64,000 nucleotides of DNA, from positions 6,027,001 to 6,091,000 of the forward strand of contig NZ_CP039690.1 of assembly GCF_005144885.1 (NCBI RefSeq), read 5' to 3'. A model generated the notes under the pieces. It made no database searches and was not told where the DNA came from. It saw only the letters and a program-made list of their open reading frames with translations. Below, one piece after another: positions 1 through 8,891 of the stretch. Made by a program: the position numbers and the translations under genes. The DNA is from Phreatobacter stygius. GTDB taxonomy: Bacteria; Pseudomonadota; Alphaproteobacteria; Rhizobiales; Phreatobacteraceae. How positions within the stretch are numbered: position 1 is the first letter of the stretch; every line of letters begins with the position of its first letter.

Positions 1-2
1 CG

Positions 3-809
3 GCCATGCTGCGCGACCTCGCGGCCATGGCCAAGGTCACTTCGGCCCAGGCCCATGCCTATCTCGTCAGTTTCCGCAAGATCGGCATGGTCGAGCAGGA
101 TCCCTTGAGCGGGCGCTACCTGCTCGGCCCCTTCGCGCTGCAGGTCGGGCTCACCCGCATGCGCGAACATGTGCCGCTGCGCATGGCGAGCCAGGCGGCG
201 GTCGAGCTTGCCGCCGAGACCGGCCTGATGGTGACCGTCACGGTCTGGGGCACCCATGGGCCGACCATTATCGAGGTCGAGGAATCGGTCCAGCCGGTGC
301 ACGTCAATCTGCGCGTCGGCGCGGGTTATACGGTCACCGGCACGGCCACCGGCCGGCTGTTCGCCGCCTTCCTGCCGGATGATCTGGTGCGGCCCTTGAT
401 CGACAAGGAACGTGGCGCCGGCCGGCCGGGCGCGACGCGCCTGGCCAGGGACAAGATGGCCGCCGATTTCGCCGAGATCCGGCGGCGCGGCTTTGCCACC
501 ACCGAGGGCATTCCGGTGCCCGGCATCAACGCGGTCAGCGCCCCGGTGCTCGACCATAGCGGCCAGGTGCAATTCGCCATCACGCTGATCGGTCCGGCCT
601 CCGACCTGATCGTCAAGGGCGACAGCGAGCAGGCGATTTTCGTCAAGCGTTTCGCCGAAAGCCTGTCGGCCAATCTCGGATTTCGGGCTGAACGGACAAG
701 CGACGATCCGGCGGCCGCCCTGCCATTCGGTTTCGGCCGCGTCCGCGGCGAATTCGCCGAACGCGCCGTGCCCTTTGCCCGCCCGCCGCGCCGGTCAAGG
801 CCGGGCTAG
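3..809 (+). CDS. IclR-family transcriptional regulator (5' end outside window)
   Basis: The frame is open to the left edge, so the gene starts outside the window. The first visible residues are the second half of an IclR winged helix-turn-helix (KVTSAQAHAYLVSFRKIGMV, then a SGRYLLGP wing). The rest is the IclR effector-binding domain, with conserved stretches VGAGYTVTGTATGRLFAAF, GFATTEGIPVPGINAVSAPV and a closing ITLIGP segment. It has an unusual 35-residue Pro/Arg-rich tail after the domain. IclR proteins are usually local repressors or activators of catabolic genes. The divided neighbourhood (Liv importer on the minus strand, SDR-EthD-OYE operon further on) makes those genes candidate targets, but this is inference from position only. 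Confidence 0.85.
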   Translation, partial: AMLRDLAAMAKVTSAQAHAYLVSFRKIGMVEQDPLSGRYLLGPFALQVGLTRMREHVPLRMASQAAVELAAETGLMVTVTVWGTHGPTIIEVEESVQPVHVNLRVGAGYTVTGTATGRLFAAFLPDDLVRPLIDKERGAGRPGATRLARDKMAADFAEIRRRGFATTEGIPVPGINAVSAPVLDHSGQVQFAITLIGPASDLIVKGDSEQAIFVKRFAESLSANLGFRAERTSDDPAAALPFGFGRVRGEFAERAVPFARPPRRSRPG

Positions 810-883
810 CGAAGGTCGGGGCCAATTGGCGAGGATGCAGGCTGCCTTGCAAGCATGTCTTTTCGGAACACGCACGTGAACCT

Positions 884-1049
884 CTACGTCACCCCCGGCG
901 ACCGAGCGTAGCGAGGGAGGGAAGGGGGCCCAGGAGCCAACACATCACGCCTTCCGTGGATCGATTTCGGGGGATTTCGCAGTGTTGAGCTAAGCGGCCT
1001 GCAACCCTTGGACCCCCTTCCCTCGCTTCGCTCGCCGGGGGTGACGTAG
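884..1049. repeat. Intergenic palindromic element, family A copy 1
   Basis: Fills most of the gap between the IclR gene and livF. It begins with CTACGTCACCCCCGGCGA and ends with the reverse complement of the same sequence, so the element is bounded by inverted repeats of about 17 bp. Inner arms (GAGGGAGGGAAGGGGG against CCCCCTTCCCTCGC) are also complementary, giving a long potential hairpin. A second copy with the same arms lies at 25338-25495. No gene is seen inside. Confidence 0.8.
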
Positions 1050-1070
1050 GTGTTTCCGGCCTGACGCCGA

Positions 1071-1793
1071 TCAATGCCCACCTCCCAGATAAGCCGCCCG
1101 GACCCGGGCGTTCTGCAACATCTCCTGGCCGGTGCCCGACAGCACGATCCGGCCGGTCTCCAGCACATAGGCGCGGTCGGCCACCGCCAGCGCCAGGTTG
1201 GCCATCTGCTCGACCAGCAGGATGGTCATGCCGGCATCGCGCAGGCGCCGGATGGTCGCGAAGATCTCCTTGATGATCAAAGGCGCCAGGCCGAGCGAGG
1301 GTTCGTCCATCAGCAAGAGCTTCGGTTCGCCCATCAGCGCGCGCGCAATGGCGAGCATCTGCTGCTCGCCGCCGGACAAGGTCACCGCCGGCTGGCTCCG
1401 CCGTTCGGCGAGCCTTGGGAACATGTCGAACTGGGCGTCGATCGCACGGGTCAGATCGACCGTCGAAAGCTTGCGCGAATAGGCCCCGAGCTCGAGATTG
1501 TCGCGCACGCTCTGGTCGGGAAAGACCTGGCGCCCTTCGGGCGACAGCGCGATGCCGGCCTTCACCCGCTTATGCGCGGCAAGCTGGGTGATATCCTCGC
1601 CGCGAAAGCGGATCTGGCCGGATCTCGGCAAGGCGAGGCCGGCGATCGCCTTCAACAGCGTGCTCTTGCCGGCGCCATTGGCGCCGACAATGGCAACCAC
1701 CTGGCCTTCGCCAACCGTGATCGTCGCCTCCGAGACGGCCTGGATCGGGCCATAGAACAGCGAGACGGCATCGAGTGTCAGCATGGCGCTCAC
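1071..1793 (-). CDS. livF: Branched-chain amino acid-type ABC transporter ATPase (LivF-like)
   Basis: ATPase of 240 residues with Walker A GANGAGKST at residues 37-45, signature LSGGEQQ at 139-145 and Walker B LLLMDEP at 159-165. Length and layout match LivF, the second ATPase of HAAT-family importers, which drives uptake of branched-chain amino acids, amides or aromatic acids at the inner membrane. The first codon is GTG and forms a 4-base GTGA overlap with the stop of the LivM-LivG gene. An ATG three codons later, preceded by AGGTGAG, is an alternative start. It is the last gene of a minus-strand operon: binding protein, livH, livMG, livF. The substrate cannot be read from the sequence. Confidence 0.9.
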   Translation of the reverse strand: MSAMLTLDAVSLFYGPIQAVSEATITVGEGQVVAIVGANGAGKSTLLKAIAGLALPRSGQIRFRGEDITQLAAHKRVKAGIALSPEGRQVFPDQSVRDNLELGAYSRKLSTVDLTRAIDAQFDMFPRLAERRSQPAVTLSGGEQQMLAIARALMGEPKLLLMDEPSLGLAPLIIKEIFATIRRLRDAGMTILLVEQMANLALAVADRAYVLETGRIVLSGTGQEMLQNARVRAAYLGGGH

Positions 1794-3652
1794 CTGTGCC
1801 CCGCAAGATTGCTGCCGGCCAAATCGCCGGCAAGCCCGAGCGCCGGCGTGCCGTCTTGGGCCGCTGCCTCGTCCGCCTCGTCGACGCCGAGATAGGCGGC
1901 AATGACGCGCGGATCGCGTTGCATGGCGGCCGGCGGACCCTCGGCGATCTTCTCACCATAGTCGAGCACGATGACGTGGTCGGAAATGGCCATCACCAGG
2001 TCCATGTGATGTTCGACCAAAAGGATGGTGATACCCTGGTCGCGAATGCGCTTGAGCAATTGGCCGAGCTCTTCGGTCTCTTGCGGATTGAGGCCGGCCG
2101 CCGGCTCGTCGAGCAGCAGCACTTCCGGTTCGGTGGCGAGCGCGCGGGCCAGCTCGACGCGCCGCTGCAGGCCATAGGCAAGGCTGCCGGCGGGCGCCCC
2201 GGCAACACCGGTCAGATCGAGAAAGGCCAGGATGCGGGCGACCCGTTCGCGCGCCGACCGCTCCTCGCGGCGCGACGACGGCAGGCCGAAAAGCGAGGTG
2301 AGGAAGCCGTTGCGCATCCGGCCATGCTGGCCGATCAGCACGTTGTCGATCACCGAGAGCTCGCGGAACAGCCTGAGGTTCTGGAAGGTGCGGGCAACCC
2401 CGCCGCGGCAGATCGCGTGGGTGGATTGCCGGCCGATATCGCTGCCGCGGAATTCGATCCGGCCCTCATCCGCGCGAATGATGCCCGAGACCATGTTGAT
2501 GAACGTGCTCTTGCCCGCGCCGTTCGGCCCGATCAGCGCATGGATATGGCCCGCGGTCAGCACGGCGCTGACGTCGCGTGCCGGTTTCACGCCGCCATAA
2601 GATTTCGACAGGTTGGTTGCGACCAGCAGCGGCGCATCGGGCCGCGCAGCCTTGCCGTCGCGCACCGGCAAGGCTGCGCCGGTGGGGTCGGCCAAGGGCA
2701 CCGTGACATCGCCCGAGAGGCGCTCGCCGAACAGGCGCCGCGACAGGCCGGAGAGCACGCCGGCCAGCCCCTGCGGCATGACATAGAGCGCGAAGAGCAG
2801 CAGCGCGCCATTGGCGAAATGTTCGATCCAGGCCCAGCGGGCGAGGAAGGCGGAGAGCACCGTCAAGGTCAGCGCGCCGAGCAGCGGCCCGATGAGCGAG
2901 CCGGCGCCGCCGAACAGCACGGTGAGCAGGATGAAGATCGACAGGTTGAAGGTGATGAAGTCGGAGTTGATATATTGGTTCTGCTGGGCGACCAGCGCGC
3001 CAGCGAGGCCGCAGGTCGTCGCCGCGATGACGAAGGCCAGGACCTTGTAGCGCAGCACCGGCACGCCCATGGCGCTGGCGGCCACCTCGTCGGCCTGGAT
3101 CGACAGCAGCGCCCGGCCGAGCCGGCCAATCAGCACGTTGCGCAACAGGAGATGCACGGCAAGGCTGAGAGCGATGGCGAACCAGACCCATTGCGCCATG
3201 GTGAAGGGCTCGCCGGCGAGCGTCAGCGGCTTGATCGCATAGATGCCCATGGCGCCGCCGAACAGGTCGGAGGCTTCGGTCACCAGCTTCTCCACCACGA
3301 TGCCGAAGGCGAGCGTCACCATGGCGAGGCTTGGGCCGCGCACCCGCAGCGAGGGCGCGGCGATCAGCACGCCGAAACCGGCCGAGATGACCGTTGCCGC
3401 GGCAAGTGCGGCCCAAGGGTTCATGTCGAGGCTGGTGGTCAGCATGGCCACGGCATAGGCGCCGGCGGCGAACAGGCCGGCCTGGCCGAGCGACTTCTGG
3501 CCGGCGAAACCGAGCAGCACGTTCATGCCGGAGGCGCAGAGGAAATAGACGCAGACCGAAAACAGGATGCGCAGGTAGAAGTCGTTGGCGGTGACCAGGA
3601 CCAGGAGGCTGGCGGCAAGCGCGATGCCGAGCGCTGCGAGAACATGGCGCAT
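1790..3652 (-). CDS. LivM-LivG fusion: ABC permease joined to ATPase
   Basis: One 620-residue frame contains a LivM permease (about residues 1-300, eight or so hydrophobic segments, with the loop ALLSIQADEVAASAMGV typical of LivM) followed by a linker of about 45 residues and a LivG ATPase. The ATPase half has Walker A GPNGAGKST, the LivG-type signature YGLQRRVELARAL and Walker B VLLLDEPAAGLNP. In E. coli these are two genes. Fused versions are known in Alphaproteobacteria, so the fusion is probably real rather than a lost stop. It starts at ATG only 6 bases after livH and overlaps livF, so translation is likely coupled. The second Liv operon of the window (28240-32866) has the same two parts as separate genes. 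Confidence 0.9.
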   Translation of the reverse strand: MRHVLAALGIALAASLLVLVTANDFYLRILFSVCVYFLCASGMNVLLGFAGQKSLGQAGLFAAGAYAVAMLTTSLDMNPWAALAAATVISAGFGVLIAAPSLRVRGPSLAMVTLAFGIVVEKLVTEASDLFGGAMGIYAIKPLTLAGEPFTMAQWVWFAIALSLAVHLLLRNVLIGRLGRALLSIQADEVAASAMGVPVLRYKVLAFVIAATTCGLAGALVAQQNQYINSDFITFNLSIFILLTVLFGGAGSLIGPLLGALTLTVLSAFLARWAWIEHFANGALLLFALYVMPQGLAGVLSGLSRRLFGERLSGDVTVPLADPTGAALPVRDGKAARPDAPLLVATNLSKSYGGVKPARDVSAVLTAGHIHALIGPNGAGKSTFINMVSGIIRADEGRIEFRGSDIGRQSTHAICRGGVARTFQNLRLFRELSVIDNVLIGQHGRMRNGFLTSLFGLPSSRREERSARERVARILAFLDLTGVAGAPAGSLAYGLQRRVELARALATEPEVLLLDEPAAGLNPQETEELGQLLKRIRDQGITILLVEHHMDLVMAISDHVIVLDYGEKIAEGPPAAMQRDPRVIAAYLGVDEADEAAAQDGTPALGLAGDLAGSNLAGHR

Positions 3653-3658
3653 CGGGCT

Positions 3659-4582
3659 TCAGACCTTGTCCAGGGAGCGCGAGCCGAACAGGCCGTTCGG
3701 GAAGATCGCCAGCACCAGGATGATCAAAAGGAAGATGACGATCTCGCGCCATTGCGCCTGCCAGAGCGCGACGCCGGCCTCCAGGAGGCCGAGCATGAAG
3801 CCGCCGAAAATGCAGCCGCGGGGATTGTCGAGGCCGCCGAGAATGGCGCCCGAAAAGGCCTTCAAGGCGATGCCGAGGCCAAGGAACAGCGAGGCCGACG
3901 AGATCGGCGCGACCAGCAGGCCGCCGACGCCGGCGAGCAGGCTGGAGAGCGCGAAGGCGCCGAGCATGATGGCGGTCACGTTGATGCCCATCAGGGCTGC
4001 CACCGAAGGACTGTGGGCGACCGCCCGCATGGCTTTGCCGAGCCGGGTGCGGCGCATCAGGATGTCGAGCCCGACCATCAGCACGATGGCGACCACCAGC
4101 ACCAGGATCTCCTGCGGCCGGACGCCGACGCCGCCGAAACGCATGACGTCGTCGCCAAACGGCGAGGGCACGCTGACCGGTGCCGGCCCCCAGATCGCCA
4201 GCCCGAAGCTTTGCAAAATCGTGCCGAAGCCGATCGTGCTCATGATCCAGGACATGCCGGGCTTGCCGGCGAAGGGCTGCACGGCGGTGATGAACAGCAG
4301 GATGCCGAGCACGCCCATGACCGCGCCGACGGCAATCACGGCGACCGGGAAGTTGACCCCGGCCGAGGCCGCTTGCGGCAGGCCATGGCCGGAAAAGCTG
4401 CCCGAGCTCAGGACATAGAGCACGGTGACGCCCAGGAAGGCGCCAACCCCGATGAATTCGCCCTGGGCGAAGTTCAGCGTCTTGGTGGTGGTGAAGGTGA
4501 TGCTGAAGCCGAGCGCGATCAGCGCATAAATGCCGCCAATGGCAAGGCCGCTGACCAGGGCCTGGAGGAAGGTCGCGAGCAC
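3659..4582 (-). CDS. livH: Branched-chain amino acid-type ABC transporter permease (LivH-like)
   Basis: Inner-membrane permease of the HAAT family, 307 residues from the chosen start. It opens with LATFLQALVSGLAIGGIYAL and has the LivH hallmarks TLNFAQGEF, MRAVAHSPSVAALMGINV and AILGGLDNPRGCIFGG. The frame is open for 23 more codons upstream, but GTG at 4582 has an AAGGA Shine-Dalgarno sequence about 6 bases before it and gives the usual family N-terminus, so that start is preferred. It lies between the binding-protein gene and the LivM-LivG fusion, and together with the latter would form the membrane pore. Confidence 0.88.
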   Translation of the reverse strand: MLATFLQALVSGLAIGGIYALIALGFSITFTTTKTLNFAQGEFIGVGAFLGVTVLYVLSSGSFSGHGLPQAASAGVNFPVAVIAVGAVMGVLGILLFITAVQPFAGKPGMSWIMSTIGFGTILQSFGLAIWGPAPVSVPSPFGDDVMRFGGVGVRPQEILVLVVAIVLMVGLDILMRRTRLGKAMRAVAHSPSVAALMGINVTAIMLGAFALSSLLAGVGGLLVAPISSASLFLGLGIALKAFSGAILGGLDNPRGCIFGGFMLGLLEAGVALWQAQWREIVIFLLIILVLAIFPNGLFGSRSLDKV

Positions 4583-4632
4583 CAGAGATCCTTCGTCGAT
4601 GGAGGCGCCCGATGGCGCCAAGGGATGATGCG

Positions 4633-4667
4633 GCGACCTGCCGGGCCGCAAGGGCGAGGCAGGTCGC
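4633..4667 (-). promoter_or_regulatory. Intra-operon hairpin after the binding-protein gene
   Basis: A perfect 10-bp stem (GCGACCTGCC / GGCAGGTCGC) with a 15-base loop lies in the gap between the binding-protein gene and livH, without a U-tract on the transcribed side. Such stem-loops after a binding-protein gene often protect the 5' message or partly terminate transcription so that the binding protein is made in excess. The role here is inferred from position. Confidence 0.55.
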
Positions 4668-4677
4668 GATGCGGGCC

Positions 4678-5907
4678 TCAGCCCTTGAAGTCGTCGCTCT
4701 TCAAAGCGTCGATGACGTCGTCGCGATAGGCGGCGAGCTTGCCGCCGCGCCAGCAGGTCCAGCGCTGGTCGGCTGCCCCCAGCGCGTCGTGGTTGGCGGT
4801 GGTGAAGGGCCGCGTATAGGTCTTGGCATAACCCTCGATGGTGCCTTTCAGGTCTTCCAGCGCGGCGCGCACCTTCGGTCCCTCGGTGCTGCCGGCCTGC
4901 TGCATCGCCTTGGCGAGCAGCAAGGTGCAGTCATAACCGTGGACGGCGAAGGAAAAGGCCGAATCCGCGTCGAGCTTCGGGCGGATCCGGTCGAACAGCG
5001 CCTGCTGGCGGGGCGAGCGGTCTTCCGAGACGGTGCGCAGGAAGATCGGCTTTTCGGCAAGCGCCGGGCCGGAGGCATTGATGAAGCTCAGATTGTCGGC
5101 GGCCCAGCTGGTCAGGGTGACCGGGAAATAGCCGATCTTGTCCATGCTGCGCATCAGCTGGCCGATCGGCGTGCCCTGGGCCCAGACCAGCGCGGTGTCG
5201 ACCCCCGCCGCCTTCAGCTTGGCGAGCTGCGAGGTCATGTCGGTGTCGGCGACGTTGAATTTTTCGTTCGCCACCACGTTCATGCCCTGGGCCTGCGCCA
5301 CCTCCTGCAGGTCTTTCAGGCCGCCCTGGCCGTAACCTGTCGTTTCGGTCAGGAAGCCGATGCGTTTGCCGTTCGGGCTCTTCTTGGCATAGCCCATCAG
5401 GGCGACCACCTGGGTGCGGTCGACGCTGCCGACACGGAACATGTAATTGTCCGAGCCGGCGCTCATCGCCTTGGTGATGTCGGTGGCCGAGCCGATGCAG
5501 CCCATGACCGGAATGCGCTTCTGGTTCGGGATATGGCGCCAGGCCAGCGCATTGCCCGAATTGGTCGGCCCGAACACCGCCGCGACCTTTTCGTTGTCGA
5601 TCAGGTCGCTCATGTTCTGGATCGACTTCGGCGGCTGCGACAGGTCGTCCCGGATGGTCAGCGCGAAGTTGCGGCCGAGCACGCCACCCTGCTTCTGCAG
5701 GTCTTCCATGGCAGCCTGGATGCCGACCACAGCGGCCCGGCCGGATTGCGCCGAGGGCGAGGCGGAGAGGTCGCCGTTGAAGCCGAGCTTGATGTCCTCG
5801 GCAGCCGAGGCGCCGCGGCCGGACAGCGACAGGGCGGGCGCGGCGATCAGCGCCGCCAATGCGCCGCGGCCAATGTCGCGGCGGCTCGGATTGCTGGAAT
5901 AGGTCAT
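4678..5907 (-). CDS. Branched-chain amino acid-type ABC transporter periplasmic binding protein
   Basis: A 409-residue Peripla_BP_6-type solute receptor. The N-terminus has a Tat-like signal (SRRDIGRG, then a hydrophobic stretch ending near ASAAED), so the mature protein is periplasmic. Conserved family segments are IKLGFNGDLS, a GPTNSGNAL loop and SFAVHGYDCTLLLAKAM near the end. The ATG is preceded by AGGAGGAACC, an excellent ribosome-binding site, as expected for an abundant protein. First gene of the minus-strand Liv operon and divergent from the SDR operon at 6255. The ligand is unknown; neighbouring oxidoreductases suggest an organic acid or aromatic-type compound rather than a plain amino acid, which is inference. 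Confidence 0.88.
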   Translation of the reverse strand: MTYSSNPSRRDIGRGALAALIAAPALSLSGRGASAAEDIKLGFNGDLSASPSAQSGRAAVVGIQAAMEDLQKQGGVLGRNFALTIRDDLSQPPKSIQNMSDLIDNEKVAAVFGPTNSGNALAWRHIPNQKRIPVMGCIGSATDITKAMSAGSDNYMFRVGSVDRTQVVALMGYAKKSPNGKRIGFLTETTGYGQGGLKDLQEVAQAQGMNVVANEKFNVADTDMTSQLAKLKAAGVDTALVWAQGTPIGQLMRSMDKIGYFPVTLTSWAADNLSFINASGPALAEKPIFLRTVSEDRSPRQQALFDRIRPKLDADSAFSFAVHGYDCTLLLAKAMQQAGSTEGPKVRAALEDLKGTIEGYAKTYTRPFTTANHDALGAADQRWTCWRGGKLAAYRDDVIDALKSDDFKG

Positions 5908-6130
5908 GGTTCCTCCTGCCGCGTTTCCGGCTTGTTCAGCTCCGAGCGCTTCGCTTGGGAGCCAGTCGGTTCGGACAGGAAAATCGGCAAGCCGGTGGCC
6001 GCGAGCGCAGCCGTTCCGGATCTTCTCTCCCTAGTCCGGCCGCCGGCTTCTTGTCGTGACGATGGGTCGGATTTGACTGTGTTAGCAATGGGCGAAACGC
6101 TACGCAACCGACAAATCGAAGGTGTGAAAG

Positions 6131-6147
6131 ATTCGTCACTTGCGAAT
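6131..6147. promoter_or_regulatory. Candidate operator in the divergent Liv/SDR promoter
   Basis: The 347-bp gap between the binding-protein gene and the SDR gene contains ATTCGTCACTTGCGAAT, an imperfect palindrome with 5-bp arms (ATTCG / CGAAT) and a 7-base centre. It follows a TTGACT box at 6073. Its position suits an operator for a divergent regulon. The nearby IclR regulator is one candidate to bind it. No other gene is visible in this gap. Confidence 0.35.
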
Positions 6148-6254
6148 GCGCTCGCTCTATGAATAATTCTGACGTCTCGGGCCGCCGGCCAGATCAGACC
6201 TTCGCGACCGGGCCGGCGCCCCCATCAAGACCATCGACCAGGGAGACGGCGCAT

Positions 6255-7004
6255 ATGCTGCTGGCAGGGCGCATCGCCATCGTCACGGGAGCCGGCCAGG
6301 GCAATGGCGCGGCCATTGCCAAGGGCCTGGCCAGAGAAGGCGCGGTTGTCGTTGCGACCGATATCGCGGCCGAGACCGCCGAGCGGACGGCAGCCGAGAT
6401 CCGCGCCGCCGGCGGCAGGGCGGAAGCCCATGGACTCGATGTCGCCGATGCCGCGGCGAGCCGGGCTCTGGCTGCGACAATCGGCGACAGCCTCGGGGCC
6501 ATCTCCATCGTCGTCAACAATGCCGGCATCTGCCCGCGCCATCAGCTCGACAGCCCGGATCTCGCGCGGCTGTGGGATCAGGCCATGGACATCAACCTGC
6601 GCGGCACGCTCAACGTGTCGCTGGCTTGCCTCGACCAGCTCAAGGCGACCAAGGGCACGATCGTCAATATCGCCTCCATCGCCGCCTTCGTCTCGACCGC
6701 GACCTCGGTGAGCTATCCGGTTTCGAAAGCCGGCGTGAAGGCCTTGACCCAGAGCATGGCGCATGAGCTCGCCCGCGACGGCGTGCGGGTCAACGCCATT
6801 GCGCCGGGCACCATCGCCACCGCCATGACCGAGGCGACCAGGCTCAATCCCGAGCGCTCCGAGCGCTTCCTCGCCCGCATCCCGATGGGCCGTTATGGCG
6901 AGCCGGAGGAACTGGTCGGTCCGGTGGTGTTCCTCGCTTCCTCCATGTCGAGCTATGTCACCGGCACGACGCTTGTCGTCGACGGTGGCTATCTGGCGCT
7001 CTGA
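6255..7004 (+). CDS. SDR-family oxidoreductase
   Basis: Short-chain dehydrogenase/reductase of 249 residues. It has the cofactor motif TGAGQGNG near residue 11, the NNAG motif after strand 4, and the catalytic set Ser-Tyr-Lys in NIASIAAF...SYPVSKAG. It ends with the usual TTLVVDGGYLAL. The frame is open from 6159, but ATG at 6255 follows AGGGAGA and gives the standard SDR start (MLLAGRIAIVTGAG). Only 11 bases separate it from the EthD gene, so it heads a four-gene operon with EthD, OYE and FAD genes. Substrate unknown; NAD(P)-dependent oxidation of a secondary alcohol in a catabolic pathway is the usual role. Confidence 0.88.
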   Translation: MLLAGRIAIVTGAGQGNGAAIAKGLAREGAVVVATDIAAETAERTAAEIRAAGGRAEAHGLDVADAAASRALAATIGDSLGAISIVVNNAGICPRHQLDSPDLARLWDQAMDINLRGTLNVSLACLDQLKATKGTIVNIASIAAFVSTATSVSYPVSKAGVKALTQSMAHELARDGVRVNAIAPGTIATAMTEATRLNPERSERFLARIPMGRYGEPEELVGPVVFLASSMSSYVTGTTLVVDGGYLAL

Positions 7005-7015
7005 GGACCGGCGCG

Positions 7016-7705
7016 ATGATCGTCCGCATGGGGCTTCTGACACGGCGGCCCGACCTCTCCGAGGCCGAATTCCGCCAGCACTGGCGCGCGGTCCACGGGC
7101 CGCTGGCCGCCCATCTGCCGGGCCTCAACGCCTATCAGCAGAACCATATTGTCGACCGGCGCCAGCTGGCTATCGACCACGCCCGGGGCGGCTGGGCGAT
7201 CGATGGCATTTCCGAGCTCTGGTTCGACGATGCCGAGACCATGCGGCGCGCCATCGCTTCGGAAGCTTATCGGCCGGTTGTCGAGGATTCCGCCCATTTC
7301 CTTGCCGATACGCGCGTCATCACCGGCCGCCAGCAGGTGGTGGTGCCGGTGGCCGACGGGGCGGGGCCGCTGATCAAGCGCATGTCGATCCTGCGCCGCC
7401 TGGATGGCATGAGCCCGGAACGCTTCGCCGACGAGTGGGGCAGGGTCCACGCGCCGCTGGTGCGCGAATTTCCCGGTCTTGCCGGTTATGCCCAGACGTT
7501 GATCACCGGCCGTCAGGCCGTGCCCGGGGCGAGCTCGGCTTACGAGGCGGTGCCGGCCGACGGCATTGTCGAAATGTGGTTCAGGTCGGAGGCCGACCTG
7601 ACCGCCGCCTTCCGCTCGCCCGCGGCCGAGCGGGCGCAGCGCCACGCGCTCAGTTTCATCGCCGAGATCACCGCCTTCCTGGTCGAGGTCCACCATGTCG
7701 TCTGA
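7016..7705 (+). CDS. EthD-domain protein (tandem)
   Basis: A 229-residue protein made of two similar halves. Each starts with a strand and the run LSEAEFRQHWRAVHGPLAAHLPGL or MSPERFADEWGRVHAPLVREFPGL, followed by an EMWF or ELWF segment. This is the dimeric alpha-beta-barrel EthD fold in tandem. EthD-type proteins accompany degradative oxygenases and aromatic or ether catabolic genes; some act as small isomerases or cyclases, and for most the reaction is unknown. It follows the SDR gene by 11 bases and its stop overlaps the OYE start, so it is cotranscribed. No signal peptide; cytoplasmic. Confidence 0.8.
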   Translation: MIVRMGLLTRRPDLSEAEFRQHWRAVHGPLAAHLPGLNAYQQNHIVDRRQLAIDHARGGWAIDGISELWFDDAETMRRAIASEAYRPVVEDSAHFLADTRVITGRQQVVVPVADGAGPLIKRMSILRRLDGMSPERFADEWGRVHAPLVREFPGLAGYAQTLITGRQAVPGASSAYEAVPADGIVEMWFRSEADLTAAFRSPAAERAQRHALSFIAEITAFLVEVHHVV

Positions 7706-8891
7706 CCGCCCAGGCGATGTCGGACCGCGCCTGTTGAGCCCGCTCGCCTTGCGCGGCCGGACCTTGCCGAACCGCATCGTCATTTCGCCGATGTGCCAGC
7801 ATGCCGCCGACAATGGCGCGGCCTCCGACTGGCACCTCGTCCATCTCGGCAAATTTGCGCTCGGTGGCGCCGGCCTGATCCTGACCGAAAGCACGGCGGT
7901 GGCGGCGGAAGCGCGCATTGGCATCCGCGACCTCGGTCTCTGGTCGGACGCCCATATTGCGCCGCTGAAGCGCGTGGTCGATTTCATCCATGCCCAGAAC
8001 GGCCTGATCGGCGTGCAACTGGCCCATGCCGGACGCAAGGCCGGCAGCCACGCGTTGTGGGACGGCGGCAGCGCCTTTAGCGTCGATGAACTGGCCACGG
8101 CGCCGGGTGGCTTGCAGCGGTTCGGACCCAGCGCCATTGCCGCCGGACCGGAATGGAGCGCGCCGGCCGAAATGGACGAGGCCGACATAGCAGGCGCCAT
8201 CGGCCAGTTCGGCGCGGCGGCGAGGCGTGCGGTTCTCGCCGGTTTCGACGCGATCGAACTGCATTTCGGCCATGGCTATCTGGTCGCGAGCTTCCTGTCG
8301 CCGGTGTCGAACCGGCGTGACGATGGTTATGGCGGCGACCGGGCAGGGCGCATGCGGCTTGGCCTCGAGATCGTCACGCGGGTGCGCGCCGAATGGCCCG
8401 ACGATCGGCCGCTGTTCTGCCGGATCTCGGCGGTCGACGGCGCCGAAGGCGGCTGGGACATTGGCGATTCCATTGTCTTCGCCTGCGAACTGAAGCGGCT
8501 TGGGGTCGACGTCATCGACGTCTCCTCCGGCGGGCTCACCGAGGAGACGCGGCGCATCGCCGTGCCGCGCGGCCTTGGTTTTCAGGTCGATTTTGCCGAC
8601 CGGATCCGGCGCGAGGCCGATGTGGTCACCCAGACCGTCGGCATGATCGTCGATGCGCCGCAGGCCGAAGCCTTGCTTCAGGCCGGCTGCGCTGACCTCG
8701 TCGCCATTGGCCGCGAGGCCCTGAACGACCCCTATTGGCCGCGCCGGGCGCGCGAGCAGCTCGGGCTTAAGCCCGACTATGCCGATTGGCCGGTGCGCCA
8801 TGGCGCCTGGCTCGACAAGCGCGAGCAGCATATGGGCGCGATCCTCGACGAACGGCGTCAGGCGCTCGGGCGCAAACGACATGAGCAGTGA
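7695..8891 (+). CDS. NADH:flavin oxidoreductase, Old Yellow Enzyme family
   Basis: FMN-dependent ene-reductase of 398 residues. N-terminal LRGRTLPNRIVISPMCQHAADNGAASDWH carries the Cys of the YqjM-like OYE class. GVQLAHAGRKAG, the HFGHGYLVASFLSPVSNRR substrate-site region and the C-terminal DLVAIGREALNDPYW phosphate-binding segment are all present. These enzymes reduce activated C=C bonds of enones or nitro compounds with NAD(P)H. The start overlaps the EthD stop by 11 bases. With an FAD-dependent ketosteroid-type dehydrogenase directly downstream, the pair suggests redox work on a cyclic enone or terpenoid-like ring, which is inference. Confidence 0.88.
   Translation: MSSDRPGDVGPRLLSPLALRGRTLPNRIVISPMCQHAADNGAASDWHLVHLGKFALGGAGLILTESTAVAAEARIGIRDLGLWSDAHIAPLKRVVDFIHAQNGLIGVQLAHAGRKAGSHALWDGGSAFSVDELATAPGGLQRFGPSAIAAGPEWSAPAEMDEADIAGAIGQFGAAARRAVLAGFDAIELHFGHGYLVASFLSPVSNRRDDGYGGDRAGRMRLGLEIVTRVRAEWPDDRPLFCRISAVDGAEGGWDIGDSIVFACELKRLGVDVIDVSSGGLTEETRRIAVPRGLGFQVDFADRIRREADVVTQTVGMIVDAPQAEALLQAGCADLVAIGREALNDPYWPRRAREQLGLKPDYADWPVRHGAWLDKREQHMGAILDERRQALGRKRHEQ

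Noticed and set aside
1775-4729. Long open frame of 984 codons on the plus strand
   Set aside because: It is antisense to the livF-livMG-livH operon. The translation is rich in Arg, Gly, Asp and Gln without any domain, as expected of a mirror frame of high-GC genes.
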